Assembly: GCF_004210375.1 (NCBI RefSeq)
Contig: NC_134828.1
Coordinates: 26,094,400 to 26,158,399 of the forward strand
Direction: 5' to 3'
Origin: Tachypleus tridentatus
Taxonomy: Eukaryota > Arthropoda > Merostomata > Xiphosura > Limulidae
DNA length: 64,000 nucleotides
Shown here: piece by piece, positions 35,076 through 47,389 of the stretch
How the letters are laid out: each line of letters opens with the position of its first letter
Position numbering within the stretch: position 1 is the stretch's first letter
Position numbers and translations under genes: made by a program
The notes under the pieces: model-generated
Database searches by the model: none
What the model saw: only the letters and a program-made list of their open reading frames with translations
What the model was told of the DNA's origin: nothing

Positions 35076-35295
35076 AGTCGAATCCCCATTATACCAAACA
35101 TGCTCTTCCTTTCAGCCGTGGGGGCGTTACAATGTGACAGTCAATCCCACTACTCGCTAGTAAAAGAGTAGTCCAAGAGTTGGCGGTGGGTGGTGATGAC
35201 TAGCCTCCTTCTCTCTAGTCTTATACTGTTAAACTAGGAACGGCTAGCGCAGATAGCCCCCGTATAGCTTTGCGCGAAATTCAGAAAACAAACAA
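35076..35295 (+). mobile_element. tRNA-Thr-derived SINE (family A), 5' truncated
   Basis: Begins at the B-box region (TCGAATCCCCATTATACC), then the full body and the tail AAATTCAGAAAACAAACAAA. It ends the Maverick remnant. Confidence 0.85.
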
Positions 35296-35360
35296 ATCTG
35301 TCTTTATTGCTTAACACACATATGCTTCAGTCCTTTAGTTTAAGCCTTAGCTTCCAGGTA

Positions 35361-35482
35361 GCCCCCCGCTAGTACACCGGTAAGTCTACGGCCTTACAAC
35401 GCTAAAAGCAGGGATTCGATTCCCTTCGGTGGGCTCAGCAGGTAGCCCGATGTGGCTTTGCTATAAGATAACACACACACAT
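35361..35482 (+). mobile_element. tRNA-derived SINE (family C)
   Basis: Head GCCCCCCGCTAGTACACCGG, loop CTTACAA, B box GGGATTCGATTCCC, body AGCCCGATGTGGCTTTGCTA, and an ACACACACAC tail. The head is related to family B; body and tail are different. Confidence 0.75.
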
Positions 35483-35799
35483 AACTTCCAGGTAACAGTT
35501 TAAATAAACAATGTAATCATTTTTGTTGGTTCCTCAATCGAAATGATACTTCTTGGTAATGTTCTCATTTATAACTTAACAAGATATATTAAAAACATAT
35601 TTTGTGCAATATAGACCTGTTCAAATAACAATTTAAAATAAAATATTTTTTTCTGCCGTATTTTCATAAAGTGTTAATTATCCCTCCATGTATTTCCTTT
35701 TAAACGTTGAAATTGTACTTAATCTCGATATGTGTATACGTATACACAAAATTCATTTCAGTTGTTTTTATACATAATACTACAGAATGGACAATTTTC

Positions 35800-35880
35800 G
35801 CACTGACCACCTCGGATTTTGAACCCTGAATTTCGGCGTTAAAAGTCCTCAAGCTTACTGCTGAGCCAATAAAGAGCGTG
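35800..35880 (-). repeat. Degraded tRNA-like fragment
   Basis: Inverted: a GGCTCAGCAGTAAG head, a diverged anticodon arm and a GGGTTCAAAATCC B box. It looks like the tRNA part of family B or C without its body. Confidence 0.5.
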
Positions 35881-36077
35881 ACAAACTGTTTTCTTTTATT
35901 CTAGTAAACAATAAATAACCAAAAATGTTATCTCACGGGTGTGCACAAACTGATTGAGAAGATGATTTGTGTTATTAATTGTATTAATACAAGCTGGTTG
36001 AAGCATTTAAAAAGAATAAACTATAATTTTAAAAAACTTAACGACAGGTGGCGTAAAAAGTCTACATTTTGTAGTTG

Positions 36078-36342
36078 TATTTGAAATTCGCGCAAAGCTA
36101 CACGAAGGTTATCTGCGCTAGCCATCCCTAATTTAGCTGCGTAAGAGTAAAGGGAAAACAGCTCGTCATCACTACCCACCGCCAACTCTTGGGCCACTCT
36201 TTTACTAATGAATAGTGGGATTGACCGTCACTATATAACGTTCCCACGGTTAAGAGGGCGAGCATGTTTGGTGTGACTCAGATTCGAATCCGCGACCCTT
36301 ACGTTACAAGTCGAGCACCTTAACCACCTGGCCATGCCGGCT
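36078..36342 (-). mobile_element. tRNA-Thr-derived SINE (family A)
   Basis: Full length, inverted, diverged copy from TTGAAATTCGCGCAAAGC to GGCCATGCCGGC. Confidence 0.9.
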
Positions 36343-37207
36343 CAGGATTTCATATAAAACAAATCGAATATTTTTCGGCACTAAAATAGGAATATTTAGA
36401 TTATGTTTGATATGTTTCTATAACAGCAAACGCCAGTGCTTTGTAATGTTATTGATTTGTTCCCTACGCATTTAAAGCTTTCTTTTTTTATCTTCTACAG
36501 CTACTTGCAAAAAAAAAAAGTTACTGAATACATAACAACCAACAAACAAATTTTACACTTTATTGTTGTTGTTTTTAGTTTGTAAAGTATACTGAAGGAA
36601 TTTAGACGTTTTTACAACAAAGTTAAAACTACCTTAACCTTCCACATAACAATAAAAGAAAATTTATATTTCAGCCAACGTTTTGCTGTTGCAATTTCAT
36701 CAGGGATAACAAGAACTGTTCTCAATCCTGATGTTGTCACAATGACGAAATATCGTATGAAATACTGTTTTCCATTATTATCTAGAAACAAAATGTGTTC
36801 TTTTTTCTAAACAACTATGTTTTCAGAGTTTCAAACTTACAAATATAGAATAGTTATTAATTTCCCCAAAAGGGGCCGAATTTCGCCTGGAGGGTTCACC
36901 TGTTTTAACCATTCGCACTCCTACATACTGTCAGGAAGTCAGTAGACACTAAAATAATGCCATATAAGGAATGCTAACGTTGCATTTTGTATTATTAGTA
37001 AAAGGTGAACATGCCAAGAAACACGAAAAGAATTATGCCCTCTATAGGGTACAACAGAGCATGACATATGAACTTCAAAAGCAAGAAATAAAAATATTTG
37101 TTTCTCTTAATTGTGGTTGTATTTACTCTTGAAATAAAATAATTTCGGAGACCATATGGAAGTACATCTAGTGACTAGAAAGTCATGTTTGTTTCACAGT
37201 AGACACC
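36343..37207. other. Intergenic DNA, no gene seen
   Basis: 36672-36770 contains TTTCAGCCAACGTTTTGC and a partly inverted partner around CACAATGACGAAATAT, perhaps the tail of an unidentified element. Confidence 0.45.
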
Positions 37208-37281
37208 AGGTTTTCGATTCCCCTCGGTGGACTCAGGAGATAGCCCGATGTGGCTTTGCTATGAGAAAACACACACACACA
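37208..37281 (+). mobile_element. tRNA-derived SINE (family C), 5' truncated
   Basis: Starts within the B box (TTTTCGATTCCCCTCGGTGG), then AGCCCGATGTGGCTTTGCTA and an ACACACAC tail. Confidence 0.75.
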
Positions 37282-38022
37282 GAATAGAAACAACGCCCCC
37301 TACTGGATCTGTATATAACCTACAACCATTAGGGGATCACAAACGAATGAGAGTCCCAAGAAATACAAACCTAGAACTTATTTTTGGTATAAAAATAAAA
37401 AAAATATTTCAATTAAACCTTTATGAGAACTGAAAATGGTTAAATTATTATTACAACAGATAAACAGATTTTTTATGTTTTATTTTAACGCAAAGCTTTG
37501 CACTAAGAAAACATGAAACTTCATGAAGATTCGAAATATTTTATATTAGTGAGAGAAACTTTAGCATTAGAATTAGAAAAAAAACCCAACTAAAACCGAT
37601 ATTTATTGTGCACATAATAATAATATTTTATTTCCGCCAACGTTCAGCCGTTGCGGCTTCACCAGCGCTAGTGGTACAAGAGGCAAATATGGGTGTCCGC
37701 AGAAGGGTCAAGAGGGGTGTACTTGACCACTTTGAGAAATGAGAAACATAATTATTTATCTATTCATTCTTCATATATACATAATTTTTAAAATTTAGTT
37801 TACGATCTCACACTTCCTTGCCCCTTGCGCCCCCCCTCCCTGAGTATTTTCTGCTGACGCTCATGGAACGAAAATGTTTAAATTCCACCAATGTGTAAAA
37901 CAAATCCTCTACCACCACCAAAAAAAAAAAAAACAAGAACAAAACAACACAGAACAGCTTGAAGTTGGTCTCTGTGGTGGACAACACATAAAATCAAATG
38001 GATAAATTGCTGAAACATTCTT

Positions 38023-38120
38023 ATATTACAACGCTAAAATCAGGGGTTCGATTCTTCTCGGTGGGCTGGGCAGATAGCCCGATGTGGCTTTGCTATAAGA
38101 AAACACACTCAAACACACAT
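38023..38120 (+). mobile_element. tRNA-derived SINE (family C), 5' truncated
   Basis: Begins TTACAACGCTAAAATCAGGG, then the B box GGGGTTCGATTC, body and an ACACACTCAAACACACA tail. Confidence 0.75.
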
Positions 38121-38790
38121 TCTTACAGGGCACTAAAATAACTATGTTTGTGTTCTTTAATAATATCGATTACAGAAACTTATGAATATATGCGAAGAAA
38201 CTTAGAAATTTCTCGGAGCAGCTTTCACGAAAATGCAAAGCAGGTGTTTATAAAAGTGACGTGCACAGGGGGAGTGGGGTTAAGTGGCTGTGTGGTTTGA
38301 GCCCCTTTTTTCCTGATGTTTTGCCTAAAAAATGTCATTTTTTCTCCCTGTCATAAAAACTGTCAAGTTCAAAAAGTTACGTCTGCTTTCATACTCTGCT
38401 TGCTACGAGTTATTAGGCACGTAAAAAAGGTTATTAAACACGCCTTCTACACTACAAACAAGTAAAATAACATTCTAATAAATTACTTACTGAAATTCCT
38501 ATTAATTTTTGTACTGAAATAAACGTTCTTATGTACTTAACTGGAGTCTAAAGGTCGTTCTTTAATAGGCTTATTATAAAAATAGAAAAAGGATTTCAGT
38601 TTTAAGATGAATGAAACACAGGTATTTTTAGCTTTTTACAATGCAAAAAAAATAATTATGATATGCTATTAAGTGTTAACATGTAAATTTTAACTGTTCA
38701 GTTTTAGGTATTAAAAGTGTTTTGTAAGAGTAACTAAACAAGGAATAAAAATGGCCTGTTTGCTTCTTATGGATTTTTACTCTGTGTTTA
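38121..38790. other. Intergenic DNA, no feature seen
   Basis: AT-rich sequence; nothing recognisable. Confidence 0.55.
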
Positions 38791-38855
38791 CTGTAGTATC
38801 ATAGTTACTATGACTACTACCGTTTTAAACTGACTGTGATTACTACTGTTTGTTA
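38791..38855. repeat. Isolated satellite monomers related to the 42-46 kb array
   Basis: TTACTATGACTACTACCGTT then TTAAACTGACTGTGATTACTACTG. Two to two-and-a-half diverged 26-bp units of the same family as the large array, 3.3 kb before it and on the far side of the gypsy remnant. Confidence 0.65.
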
Positions 38856-40339
38856 TGTTTTTATAGGGCCGGATTCTTCACACTAGATGTCTGTGATTTA
38901 TTGGCGATAAATTTCAAAAACAAACGGACAGCACACAATCCACTTGTTTTGAAATGATATTTTTTAAAGAAGTCAAACATACATACCAAGCTTCGTTATA
39001 CTGTTGGTTATCACAATTGTATCCAGAGCTATAAACAGTTGTCTCTTTTTCGTCAGAGTCTACATAGGCGAGTTCAGTTACTTCAGAACACCCTGTAACA
39101 ATACAAATTGTTCTCACCTACTCTGTTATTACAATTATAAGCTGTGGAACTCACTTTAGAAATCACTACTATACGCTTTTTATAGCTAAACGCACTGTCA
39201 CGCAGTATGAATTCACTTGTTTTTTCCACTTTTACGTTCACACAATATAAACTAAATAATACCCTCGTATTAAACTTAAAATGAACAGTTGTACAGATCT
39301 AACAATAAGCTCCTCTTCAAGAAAAATATTTACAATATTTTTTACACTATAAATAAAGACTGTTCTCAATTCATACTCAAAATCTACTCATATAGTCTGC
39401 ACCACTGTTTGCAGTCCCTTAATGGCTTCAATTTTCCTTGCACTGTTGGTTTTGTAATTTAAGATGTATGCAAGGGGCTGATGATCCATATGGATCATGA
39501 ACTCCTATCCATTGAGGCAGTTCTATAAGGTCTGGAAGGCAAATAAGATGGCCAGACATATTCGTTCAATCACAGAGTAGTTCTTTATCCTACTCAATAG
39601 ATTTTTACTTATATACATTACTGGAAATAGTCCATCTTTATGTTTATTGTAGGAGTACTGCCCTAATTCCAATGTCTGAAGAATCGGCCTGAATGATGAA
39701 CGGTTTGTTGAAGTCTGGCATTCCAAGGATTGGCAAACTTATTAACACGTTCTTTAACTTCTGGAAAGGTATTTGGTTTGGTTGTTCCCACTTGACCCTG
39801 TTAGTTTGACCTTTTTTGGTAGTACCATGACTTGTTTCTCGGTTGTTGGAACTGGTGCATCATGAATGTGAACTAACTTTTTAATGTTGAATGTGGTTGA
39901 AGATTGCTACAGAGCTGAGCAAATCAAATGGAATTATCTTGAACTAGTGACACCCATCTGTATTACAAATGCTATATTTTCTTTAGAAGCTGTCTCCATC
40001 GGAACCTACCAATAACCTTTTCCGAAATTGATCTTGAACAAAAACTTGGCTCCATCTAGTTTCATCATGATAACCCCTTAGTTGTTCATAGGTTCGGAGT
40101 TGAATTTCGTCACGAGATTCAGCTTATGGAAGTCTATGCAGAAGTGGTTTCTCGGTAAGCAAATAATACTGCTTGCATGCATTTGTACCAGTCTCTCTTT
40201 GCACGTCTTTAACATGCTCTTTAAGACTCTATTGACATTTTCATGTCATCTAGGGTTATACAGATTGGTAAAAAGTTGCCTAATGCTGATGAGTCTGCAT
40301 ACCTCTAGCATCAGTTCTGAAGTAAAATGGATCATTTTC

Positions 40340-40633
40340 TCACTCAGAAATTTTCAGAAAGCATATCTCACTGAACAATTCCAGGATGGCTCCTGCTACT
40401 CTTTCCATCTGTATCTTCGTCAGTTCAATGTATTCTGAATAACGTGTGGAATAATCGACTACTGCCAGTACATACCAGTTGCTCTTGTCAGATACAGGTG
40501 TTAATGGCCCCATCAAATTCACAGCTACTCTGCTGAATGGCTCTTCTGTGAGAGGCATCTTATCCAGTGGCACATTGATTACCTTCCCTTTAGGTACTGT
40601 CCTTTGATGGATGTCACTACATAATCTAGTCAC
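40340..40633 (-). pseudogene. Gypsy integrase core fragment
   Basis: 97 codons. TVPKGKVINVPLDKMPL links to the core strand VAVNLMGPLTP..YVLAVVDYSTRYSEYI, where both early catalytic Asp regions would fall (the first reads NLMGPL, so the usual Asp is Asn). The frame ends before the third catalytic residue, and reverse-transcriptase sequence begins about 180 bp later on the same strand. Confidence 0.6.
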
Positions 40634-41725
40634 ATCTCCAATGTCCCCTGACCAATGGAAGAGTTAACCTGTTTGGTATTTTCTTTGCTCCAAGGTGTCC
40701 TCTCACAATCGACTCATGAGCCATTTTCATCACTTGAGTCCACTAGTCTGTTGGTACTATGAACTGTTTAACTTTCCCAGTATAAATGTTTTAGTAGAAC
40801 TGGTGCAACACTCTCTCACGGTCCTCTATTGTGTAAGTACCCTTCCCTCTGTCTTATGCTCGACTTTCGACTAGGCACTTTCCTGAAGTTTCTGCATTGA
40901 AAGGTCTTTCTTCTGTGCTTCCTTCAGTTCCTGTATATTTACATTCAGAATCTCACCTTTCGAGGCTTACAGGGGCTTCATGTCTTGCTTGCTTTTCTTT
41001 TCATGTGCTCTAGTGGTGACTGCAGATGCTTCATCTTTTGTTTGGTTCCTCCAGTCACCAAGTCATAAATGCATGCTTCATACACATTGACTCACTTCCT
41101 TCATGTGGTGAATCTAACGGGTTGTCTCTGTTTTGCTCCTTCTGGCAAGAGCATCTTTGGCAATAGTCACTCTTTTCTTGTTTCTCTCCAACATCATACA
41201 TTTGTAGGTAATTTCAGCAGTTTTATGTTAAAATATTTTACTGTTACATGTTGGTGGCAGACTTGCACCCATTCATAATGTGTCCCATTTTATAACAAGT
41301 GTAGCACCCCACTTCCTTCTTCTCTGTCAAGTTCTTATCACGTTTATTACTATCCTGGTTATTCTTGGACTTGCCAGTTATACTCCCTCCAGGGACTTCC
41401 ATCTACTGTTCTGCCAGCTGCATCATCTTATCCATCTATTTTGATGATCTCTACTTTAGAAATAGACACATTGCAGTTGAGCACGTGATCAAAAAATTTT
41501 CACGTTTTGGAAGAATTGCCAGTCGTTCAAAACTATTTTGAAACCTTGCCATGTTTTTCAACTTTGTGAGTATCGACGTAGACATGCCACTAACTGGAAT
41601 ACTGTTTTTCCAATGCCAGGTTTAACATCTATAAATTTACGGAGATAAGTTTGTCACTTTTCAGCAACAGCATTTTCAACTTGTGATAGTTCATGTCATC
41701 TTTGACGTTATGCCGACATATACTT

Positions 41726-41965
41726 CTAGGCCTTTTTCTCTGAGAAGAGGGCTGGAACACAATGCCCAGTTACCTTTGTCCCAAATCTGACTTTGAGTGA
41801 AATTTTATACATCTCCAAGTAAATATCTATGTCGTCCTTCTGTTCATTAAACATAAATAGTTTGGGTATATTGAACCTCACCCAACTGTCATTATCAGAT
41901 CCTTCACTTTTCTGTTGGGTGAGCTTAAAAATTTCAGATTGTGCTATTATTCTTTCTATTTCCAT
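41726..41965 (-). pseudogene. Gypsy gag N-terminal fragment
   Basis: 79 codons with NIPKLFMFNEQKDDIDIYLE, the counterpart of PKLSKFDERKNDLDAFLE in the element at 4.4 kb, so the two gags are related. A CCHC zinc knuckle follows about 420 bp downstream in another frame. Confidence 0.6.
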
Positions 41966-42026
41966 TCTTTCACCTCTCTCCTTTTCATTGTTCTAATTTT
42001 CTGCTCTTGTTCGCTCTTCCTTTAGA

Positions 42027-42148
42027 TTGACTTGTTCTGAATACATTATTTTAAACAAGTGGATTCTGAGCTATCTGTTTATTGTTGAAATTTATCGCTA
42101 GCAAGTCACAGACACCTACTGTAAAAACCTGGCCATATAAAAAAGCTG
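42027..42148 (+). repeat. LTR fragment of the 3.5-6.8 kb gypsy family, inverted relative to the adjacent gag
   Basis: TTGACTTGTTCTGAATACAT..AACAAGTGGA..ATTTATCGCTAGCAAGTCAC matches 3865-3998 and 6640-6767 in + orientation, whereas the gag next to it runs minus. An inversion or nested insertion boundary therefore lies between 41990 and 42027. Confidence 0.6.
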
Positions 42149-42169
42149 ACACCTAGTTAAAGTGACTTA

Positions 42170-45100
42170 TGTATATTAGTGTTTTAAAATCATTCTGACT
42201 ACTACCATTTTAAAGTCATCATGATTAACGTTTAAAAATGACTATAACCACTGCAGTTTTAAAGTAACTACAACTACTACAATTTTAAAGTAACTACACT
42301 ACAATTGTTCTAAAATGACTATGACTACTACAGTTTTAAAGTAACTATAACTACAACCGTTTTAAAATGACTATAATTACTACAGTTTTAAAGTAACTAT
42401 AACTACAACCGTTTTAAAATGACTATAACTACTACAATTTTACAGTAAGTATAATTACAACCGTTTTAAAATGACTATGATTACTACAATTTTAAAATAG
42501 CTGTAACTACAACCATTTTAAAATGACTATGATTACTACAGTTTTAAAGTAACTATAACTACAACCGTTTTAAAATGGCTATAATTACGACAGTTTTAAA
42601 GTAACTATAACTACAACCATTTTAAAATGACTATAACTACTACAGTTTTAAAATGACTATGCCTACTACAATTTTAATGTAACTATAACAACAACCGTTT
42701 TAAAATGACTATAACTTCTATAGTTTTAAAGTAACTGTAACTACTACAGTTTAAAAGTAGCTATTACTACTATAATTTTAAAGTAGCTACACTACAACCG
42801 TTTTAAAATGACTATGACTACTACAGTTTTAAAATCACTACGACTACTGCAGTTTTAAAGTAACTATAACTACAACCGTTTTAAAATGACTACGACTACT
42901 GCAGTTTGAAAGTAATTATAACTACAACCGTTTTAAAATGACTATGACTACTACAGTTTTAAAGTAACTATAACTACAACCGTTTTAAAATGACTATAAT
43001 TACTACAGTTTTAAAGTAACTATAACTACAACCATTTTAAAATGACTATAACTACTACAATTTTACAGTAACTATAATTACAACCGTTTTAAAATGACTA
43101 TGACTACTACAGTTTTAAAATCACTACGACTACTGCAGTTTTAAAGTAACTATAACTACAACCGTTTTAAAATGACTACGACTACTGCAGTTTGAAAGTA
43201 ATTATAACTACAACCGTTTTAAAATGACTATGACTACTACAGTTTTAAAGTAACTATAACTACAACCGTTTTAAAATGACTATAATTACTACAGTTTTAA
43301 AGTAACTATAACTACAACCATTTTAAAATGACTATAACTACTACAATTTTACAGTAACTATAATTACAACCGTTTTAAAATGACTATGACTACTACAGTT
43401 TTAAAATCACTACGACTACTGCAGTTTTAAAGTAACTATAACTACAACCGTTTTAAAATGACTACGACTACTGCAGTTTGAAAGTAATTATAACTACAAC
43501 CGTTTTAAAATGACTATGACTACTACAGTTTTAAAGTAACTATAACTACAACCGTTTTAAAATGGCTATAATTACGACAGTTTTAAAGTAACTATAACTA
43601 CAACCATTTTAAAATGACTATAACTACTACAGTTTTAAAATGACTATGCCTACTACAATTTTAATGTAACTATAACAACAACCGTTTTAAAATAACTATA
43701 ACTTCTATAGTTTTAAAGTAACTGTAACTACTACAGTTTAAAAGTAGCTATTACTACTATAATTTTAAAGTAGCTACACTACAACCGTTTTAAAATGACT
43801 ATGACTACTACAGTTTTAAAATCACTACGACTACTGCAGTTTTAAAGTAACTATAACTACAACCGTTTTAAAATGACTACGACTACTGCAGTTTGAAAGT
43901 AATTATAACTACAACCGTTTTAAAATGACTATGACTACTACAGTTTTAAAGTAACTATAACTACAACCGTTTTAAAATGACTATAATTGCTACAGTTTTA
44001 AAGTAACTATAACTACAACCGTTTTAAAATGACTATAACTACTACAATTTTACAGTAACTATAATTACAACCGTTTTAAAATGACTATAATTACTACAGT
44101 TTTAAAGTAACTATAACTACAACCGTTTTAAAATGACTATAACTACTACAATTTTACAGTAACTATAATTACAACCGTTTTAAAATGACTATGACTACTA
44201 CAGTTTTAAAGTAACTATAACTACAACCGTTTTAAAATGACTACGACTACTGCAGTTTTAAAGTAACTATAACTACAACCGTTTTAAAATGACTACGACT
44301 ACTGCAGTTTGAAAGTAATTATAACTACAACCGTTTTAAAATGACTATGACTACTACAGTTTTAAAGTAACTATAACTACAACCGTTTTAAAATGACTAT
44401 AATTGCTACAGTTTTAAAGTAACTATAACTACAACCGTTTTAAAATGACTATAACTACTACAATTTTACAGTAACTATAATTACAACCGTTTTAAAATGA
44501 CTATAATTACTACAGTTTTAAAGTAACTATAACTACAACCGTTTTAAAATGACTATAACTACTACAATTTTACAGTAACTATAATTACAACCGTTTTAAA
44601 ATGACTATGACTACTACAGTTTTAAAGTAACTATAACTACAACCGTTTTAAAATGACTACGACTACTGCAGTTTGAAAGTAATTATAACTACAACCGTTT
44701 TAAAATGACTATGACTACTACAGTTTTAAAGTAACTATAACTACAACCGTTTTAAAATGGCTATAATTACGACAGTTTTAAAGTAACTATAACTACAACC
44801 ATTTTAAAATGACTATAACTACTACAGTTTTAAAATGACTATGCCTACTACAATTTTAATGTAACTATAACAACAACCGTTTTAAAATAACTATAACTTC
44901 TATAGTTTTAAAGTAACTGTAACTACTACAGTTTAAAAGTAGCTATTACTACTATAATTTTAAAGTAGCTACACTACAACCGTTTTAAAATGACTATGAC
45001 TACTACAGTTTTAAAATCACTACGACTACTGCAGTTTTAAAGTAACTATAACTACAACCGTTTTAAAATGACTACGACTACTGCAGTTTGAAAGTAATTA

Positions 45101-46205
45101 TAACTACAACCGTTTTAAAATGACTATGACTACTACAGTTTTAAAGTAACTATAACTACAACCGTTTTAAAATGACTATAATTGCTACAGTTTTAAAGTA
45201 ACTATAACTACAACCGTTTTAAAATGACTATAACTACTACAATTTTACAGTAACTATAATTACAACCGTTTTAAAATGACTATAATTACTACAGTTTTAA
45301 AGTAACTATAACTACAACCGTTTTAAAATGACTATAACTACTACAATTTTACAGTAACTATAATTACAACCGTTTTAAAATGACTATGACTACTACAGTT
45401 TTAAAGTAACTATAACTACAACCGTTTTAAAATGACTACGACTACTGCAGTTTGAAAGTAATTATAACTACAACCGTTTTAAAATGACTATGACTACTAC
45501 AGTTTTAAAGTAACTATAACTACAACCGTTTTAAAATGACTATAACTACTACAATTTTAAAGTAACTATAACTACAACCGTTTTAAAATGACTATAACTA
45601 CTACAATTTTACAGTAACTATAATTACAACCGTTTTAAAATGACTATAATTACTACAGTTTTAAAGTAACTATAACTACAACCGTTTTAAAATGACTATA
45701 ACTACTACAATTTTACAGTAACTATAATTACAACCGTTTTAAAATGACTATGACTACTACAGTTTTAAAGTAACTATAACTACAACCGTTTTAAAATGAC
45801 TACGACTACTGCAGTTTGAAAGTAATTATAACTACAACCGTTTTAAAATGACTATGACTACTACAGTTTTAAAGTAACTATAACTACAACCGTTTTAAAA
45901 TGACAATAAGTACTACACTTTTAAAGTGAGTATAATTACTACCGTTTCAAAATGACTGTGACTACTACAGTTTTAAAGTAACTATCACTACAACTGTTTT
46001 AAAATGACTATAACTACTACAGTTTTAAAGTAACTATCACTACAACTGTTTTAAAATGACTATAACTACTACAGTTTTAAAGTAACTATAACTACAATCG
46101 TTTTAAATTGACTATAACTAGTACAGTTTGAAAGTAACTTTAACTACAACCGATTTATAATGACTATAACTACTACAGTTTCAAAGTAACTGTAGCTGCT
46201 ATCAA
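42170..46205. repeat. 4-kb satellite array, 26-bp monomers in 52-bp dimers with higher-order units
   Basis: About 155 monomers alternate two types: GTTTTAAAATGACTATGACT+ACTACA and GTTTTAAAGTAACTATAACT+ACAACC, giving a 52-bp dimer. A rare variant (GCCTACTACAATTTTAATGT) recurs at 42661, 43648 and 44843, spaced 987 and 1195 bp. That is close to whole multiples of 26, so blocks of about 1 kb were themselves duplicated. Edge copies are more diverged than central ones, as expected for unequal crossing-over. All frames are closed by TAA/TGA within each unit, so it is non-coding. Each monomer carries TTTTAAA, so A/T tracts recur every 2.5 helical turns. Confidence 0.95.
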
Positions 46206-47036
46206 CTTATAGTCACTATGGCTACTGTTTCTGAGCTTCACTCTCTACCGTGAGGTGACATCTCTCTCAGACCGCAGCATGTTCCAGTAAAAATGTCACA
46301 GAAACAAACGGTAAAATGAAAATGTTCGGTCAGGAAATTCATTAATTAATGTTTAGTTTTTATATGAAGCTCTAAATGAAGTAGCAACATGTATGAAAGT
46401 CTACAAAGAGTTTGTGAAATTATCTGAACATTATTTTGTCCTTGTAAAATGTTTAGTCTTAAATAATTTATGAAGCCTCGAGAAATAACCGATAAGTAAA
46501 TCAACTAACCCTTGATGTAAAACATCTTTAGAAATGACCATCGCCATTCAACAATACTGAAATCCATATACCTCATATATCTACCTACAATAATCAGATT
46601 TCAAAATTTTTTAGAATATTTCGATAATGTTTTCGATGTTTGGAGAAATATCAAAATCAATGAGATTCTGCACGTGGAGATCAGCTTTTTTTTCTGTTTC
46701 CTTCATCCATGGGGTTCCAATCCTACAGTAGCACCATAGTGGTTTTCATTCATACCTTTTTGAGTTATATGCTCTGTAATTATTCTAAATTTAAACATAC
46801 ATAATTAGGCACGTTTTGAATCATTACAAATACAGTCCAGTAGGTGGGCCAAGAGTTAAAGATGGAACAAGGAGGTTTGAAACGGCTTCAGTTATGAAAC
46901 TTCTGCTGAGAGATGGGTTGGACAATGCGGTACAAATGAGCTCACTCATACGATATCTTGTACATCTAACCACTTTTGTCCCTTTTATTTCCAAAAGAAC
47001 CACAATTTTCTCAGCGTGGTGTACATCGTCACCTTT
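46206..47036. other. Upstream region of the CHH/ITP-family gene
   Basis: Non-repetitive DNA between the satellite and the candidate promoter. An open frame at 46816-47151 runs over the promoter and is probably chance. Confidence 0.5.
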
Positions 47037-47069
47037 CCACGTGGATGGTGGAAAGAGAGAGTATTTAAA
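47037..47069 (+). promoter_or_regulatory. Candidate core promoter of the CHH/ITP-family gene
   Basis: A palindromic E box CCACGTGG (47037-47044) lies 17 bp before TATTTAAA (47062-47069). A start about 30 bp later, near 47095-47100, would give a short leader exon ending at a consensus donor at 47160/47161. CHH/ITP genes typically begin with a leader exon before the exon holding most of the prepropeptide. Confidence 0.45.
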
Positions 47070-47094
47070 CCAGAAGATCTCTAGGAAACTAGAC

Positions 47095-47160
47095 CTTGGA
47101 AACAACCTTTCTTCCTGTCTTCACAAAGTCTTGGTTTGCTTTCCAGCTTAACTCTTCAAG
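47095..47160 (+). other. Candidate non-coding first exon of the CHH/ITP-family gene
   Basis: Ends AACTCTTCAAG|GTAAGG, a strong donor, and has no ATG. The next acceptor on this strand with a long pyrimidine tract is the one directly before the ATG at 49294. The 5' limit is an estimate from the TATA position. Confidence 0.4.
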
Positions 47161-47285
47161 GTAAGGTTTCAACTTTCTTATACTGTAAAGTGTTTCACTA
47201 AAAGTCTTACAAGAATAAATGGCTAAATGAAAATGTTTCGCCTCGAAATTGTTTTCAAATCATGCTTGTCTTAAATATGGGTTAT

Positions 47286-47340
47286 ATACTATACTATACT
47301 ATACTATACTATACTATACTATACTATACTATACTATACT
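47286..47340. repeat. (ATACT)11 microsatellite
   Basis: Eleven perfect ATACT units, 55 bp, in the candidate intron 1. Confidence 0.97.
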
Positions 47341-47389
47341 ATAACCTTTTAGTTCTAACAGAAAAGTAAGGTGAAATCACAAGATCTGT

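Larger units (their letters stand above)
39400..42148 (-). mobile_element. Rearranged Ty3/gypsy retrotransposon remnant
   Basis: On the minus strand: gag start (41965-41726), zinc knuckle CYTCYKMGHIMNGC (C-x2-C-x4-H-x4-C) at about 41310-41265, the integrase zinc region (GHLGAKK, about 40690), integrase core (40633-40340: VNLMGPLTPVSDKS, VVDYSTRYSEYI), then reverse transcriptase (about 40160-40015: IDFHKLNLVTKF, KINFGKGYW) and RNase H (39726-39400: PVMYISKNLLSRIKNYSVIE, DHQPLAYI). Canonical gypsy order is RT-RNase H-integrase, so integrase and RT/RNase H are swapped. The LTR-like piece next to gag (42027-42148) points the opposite way. Stops and shifts throughout. Confidence 0.65.

Noticed and set aside
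42170-46205. Possible CRISPR-like array
   Set aside because: Units are contiguous with no unique spacers, in an animal genome; it is a satellite.
46816-47151. 111-codon + strand open frame before the CHH/ITP gene
   Set aside because: It overlaps the candidate promoter, E box and leader exon, shows no domain, and a 93-codon open frame exists on the other strand at the same place.
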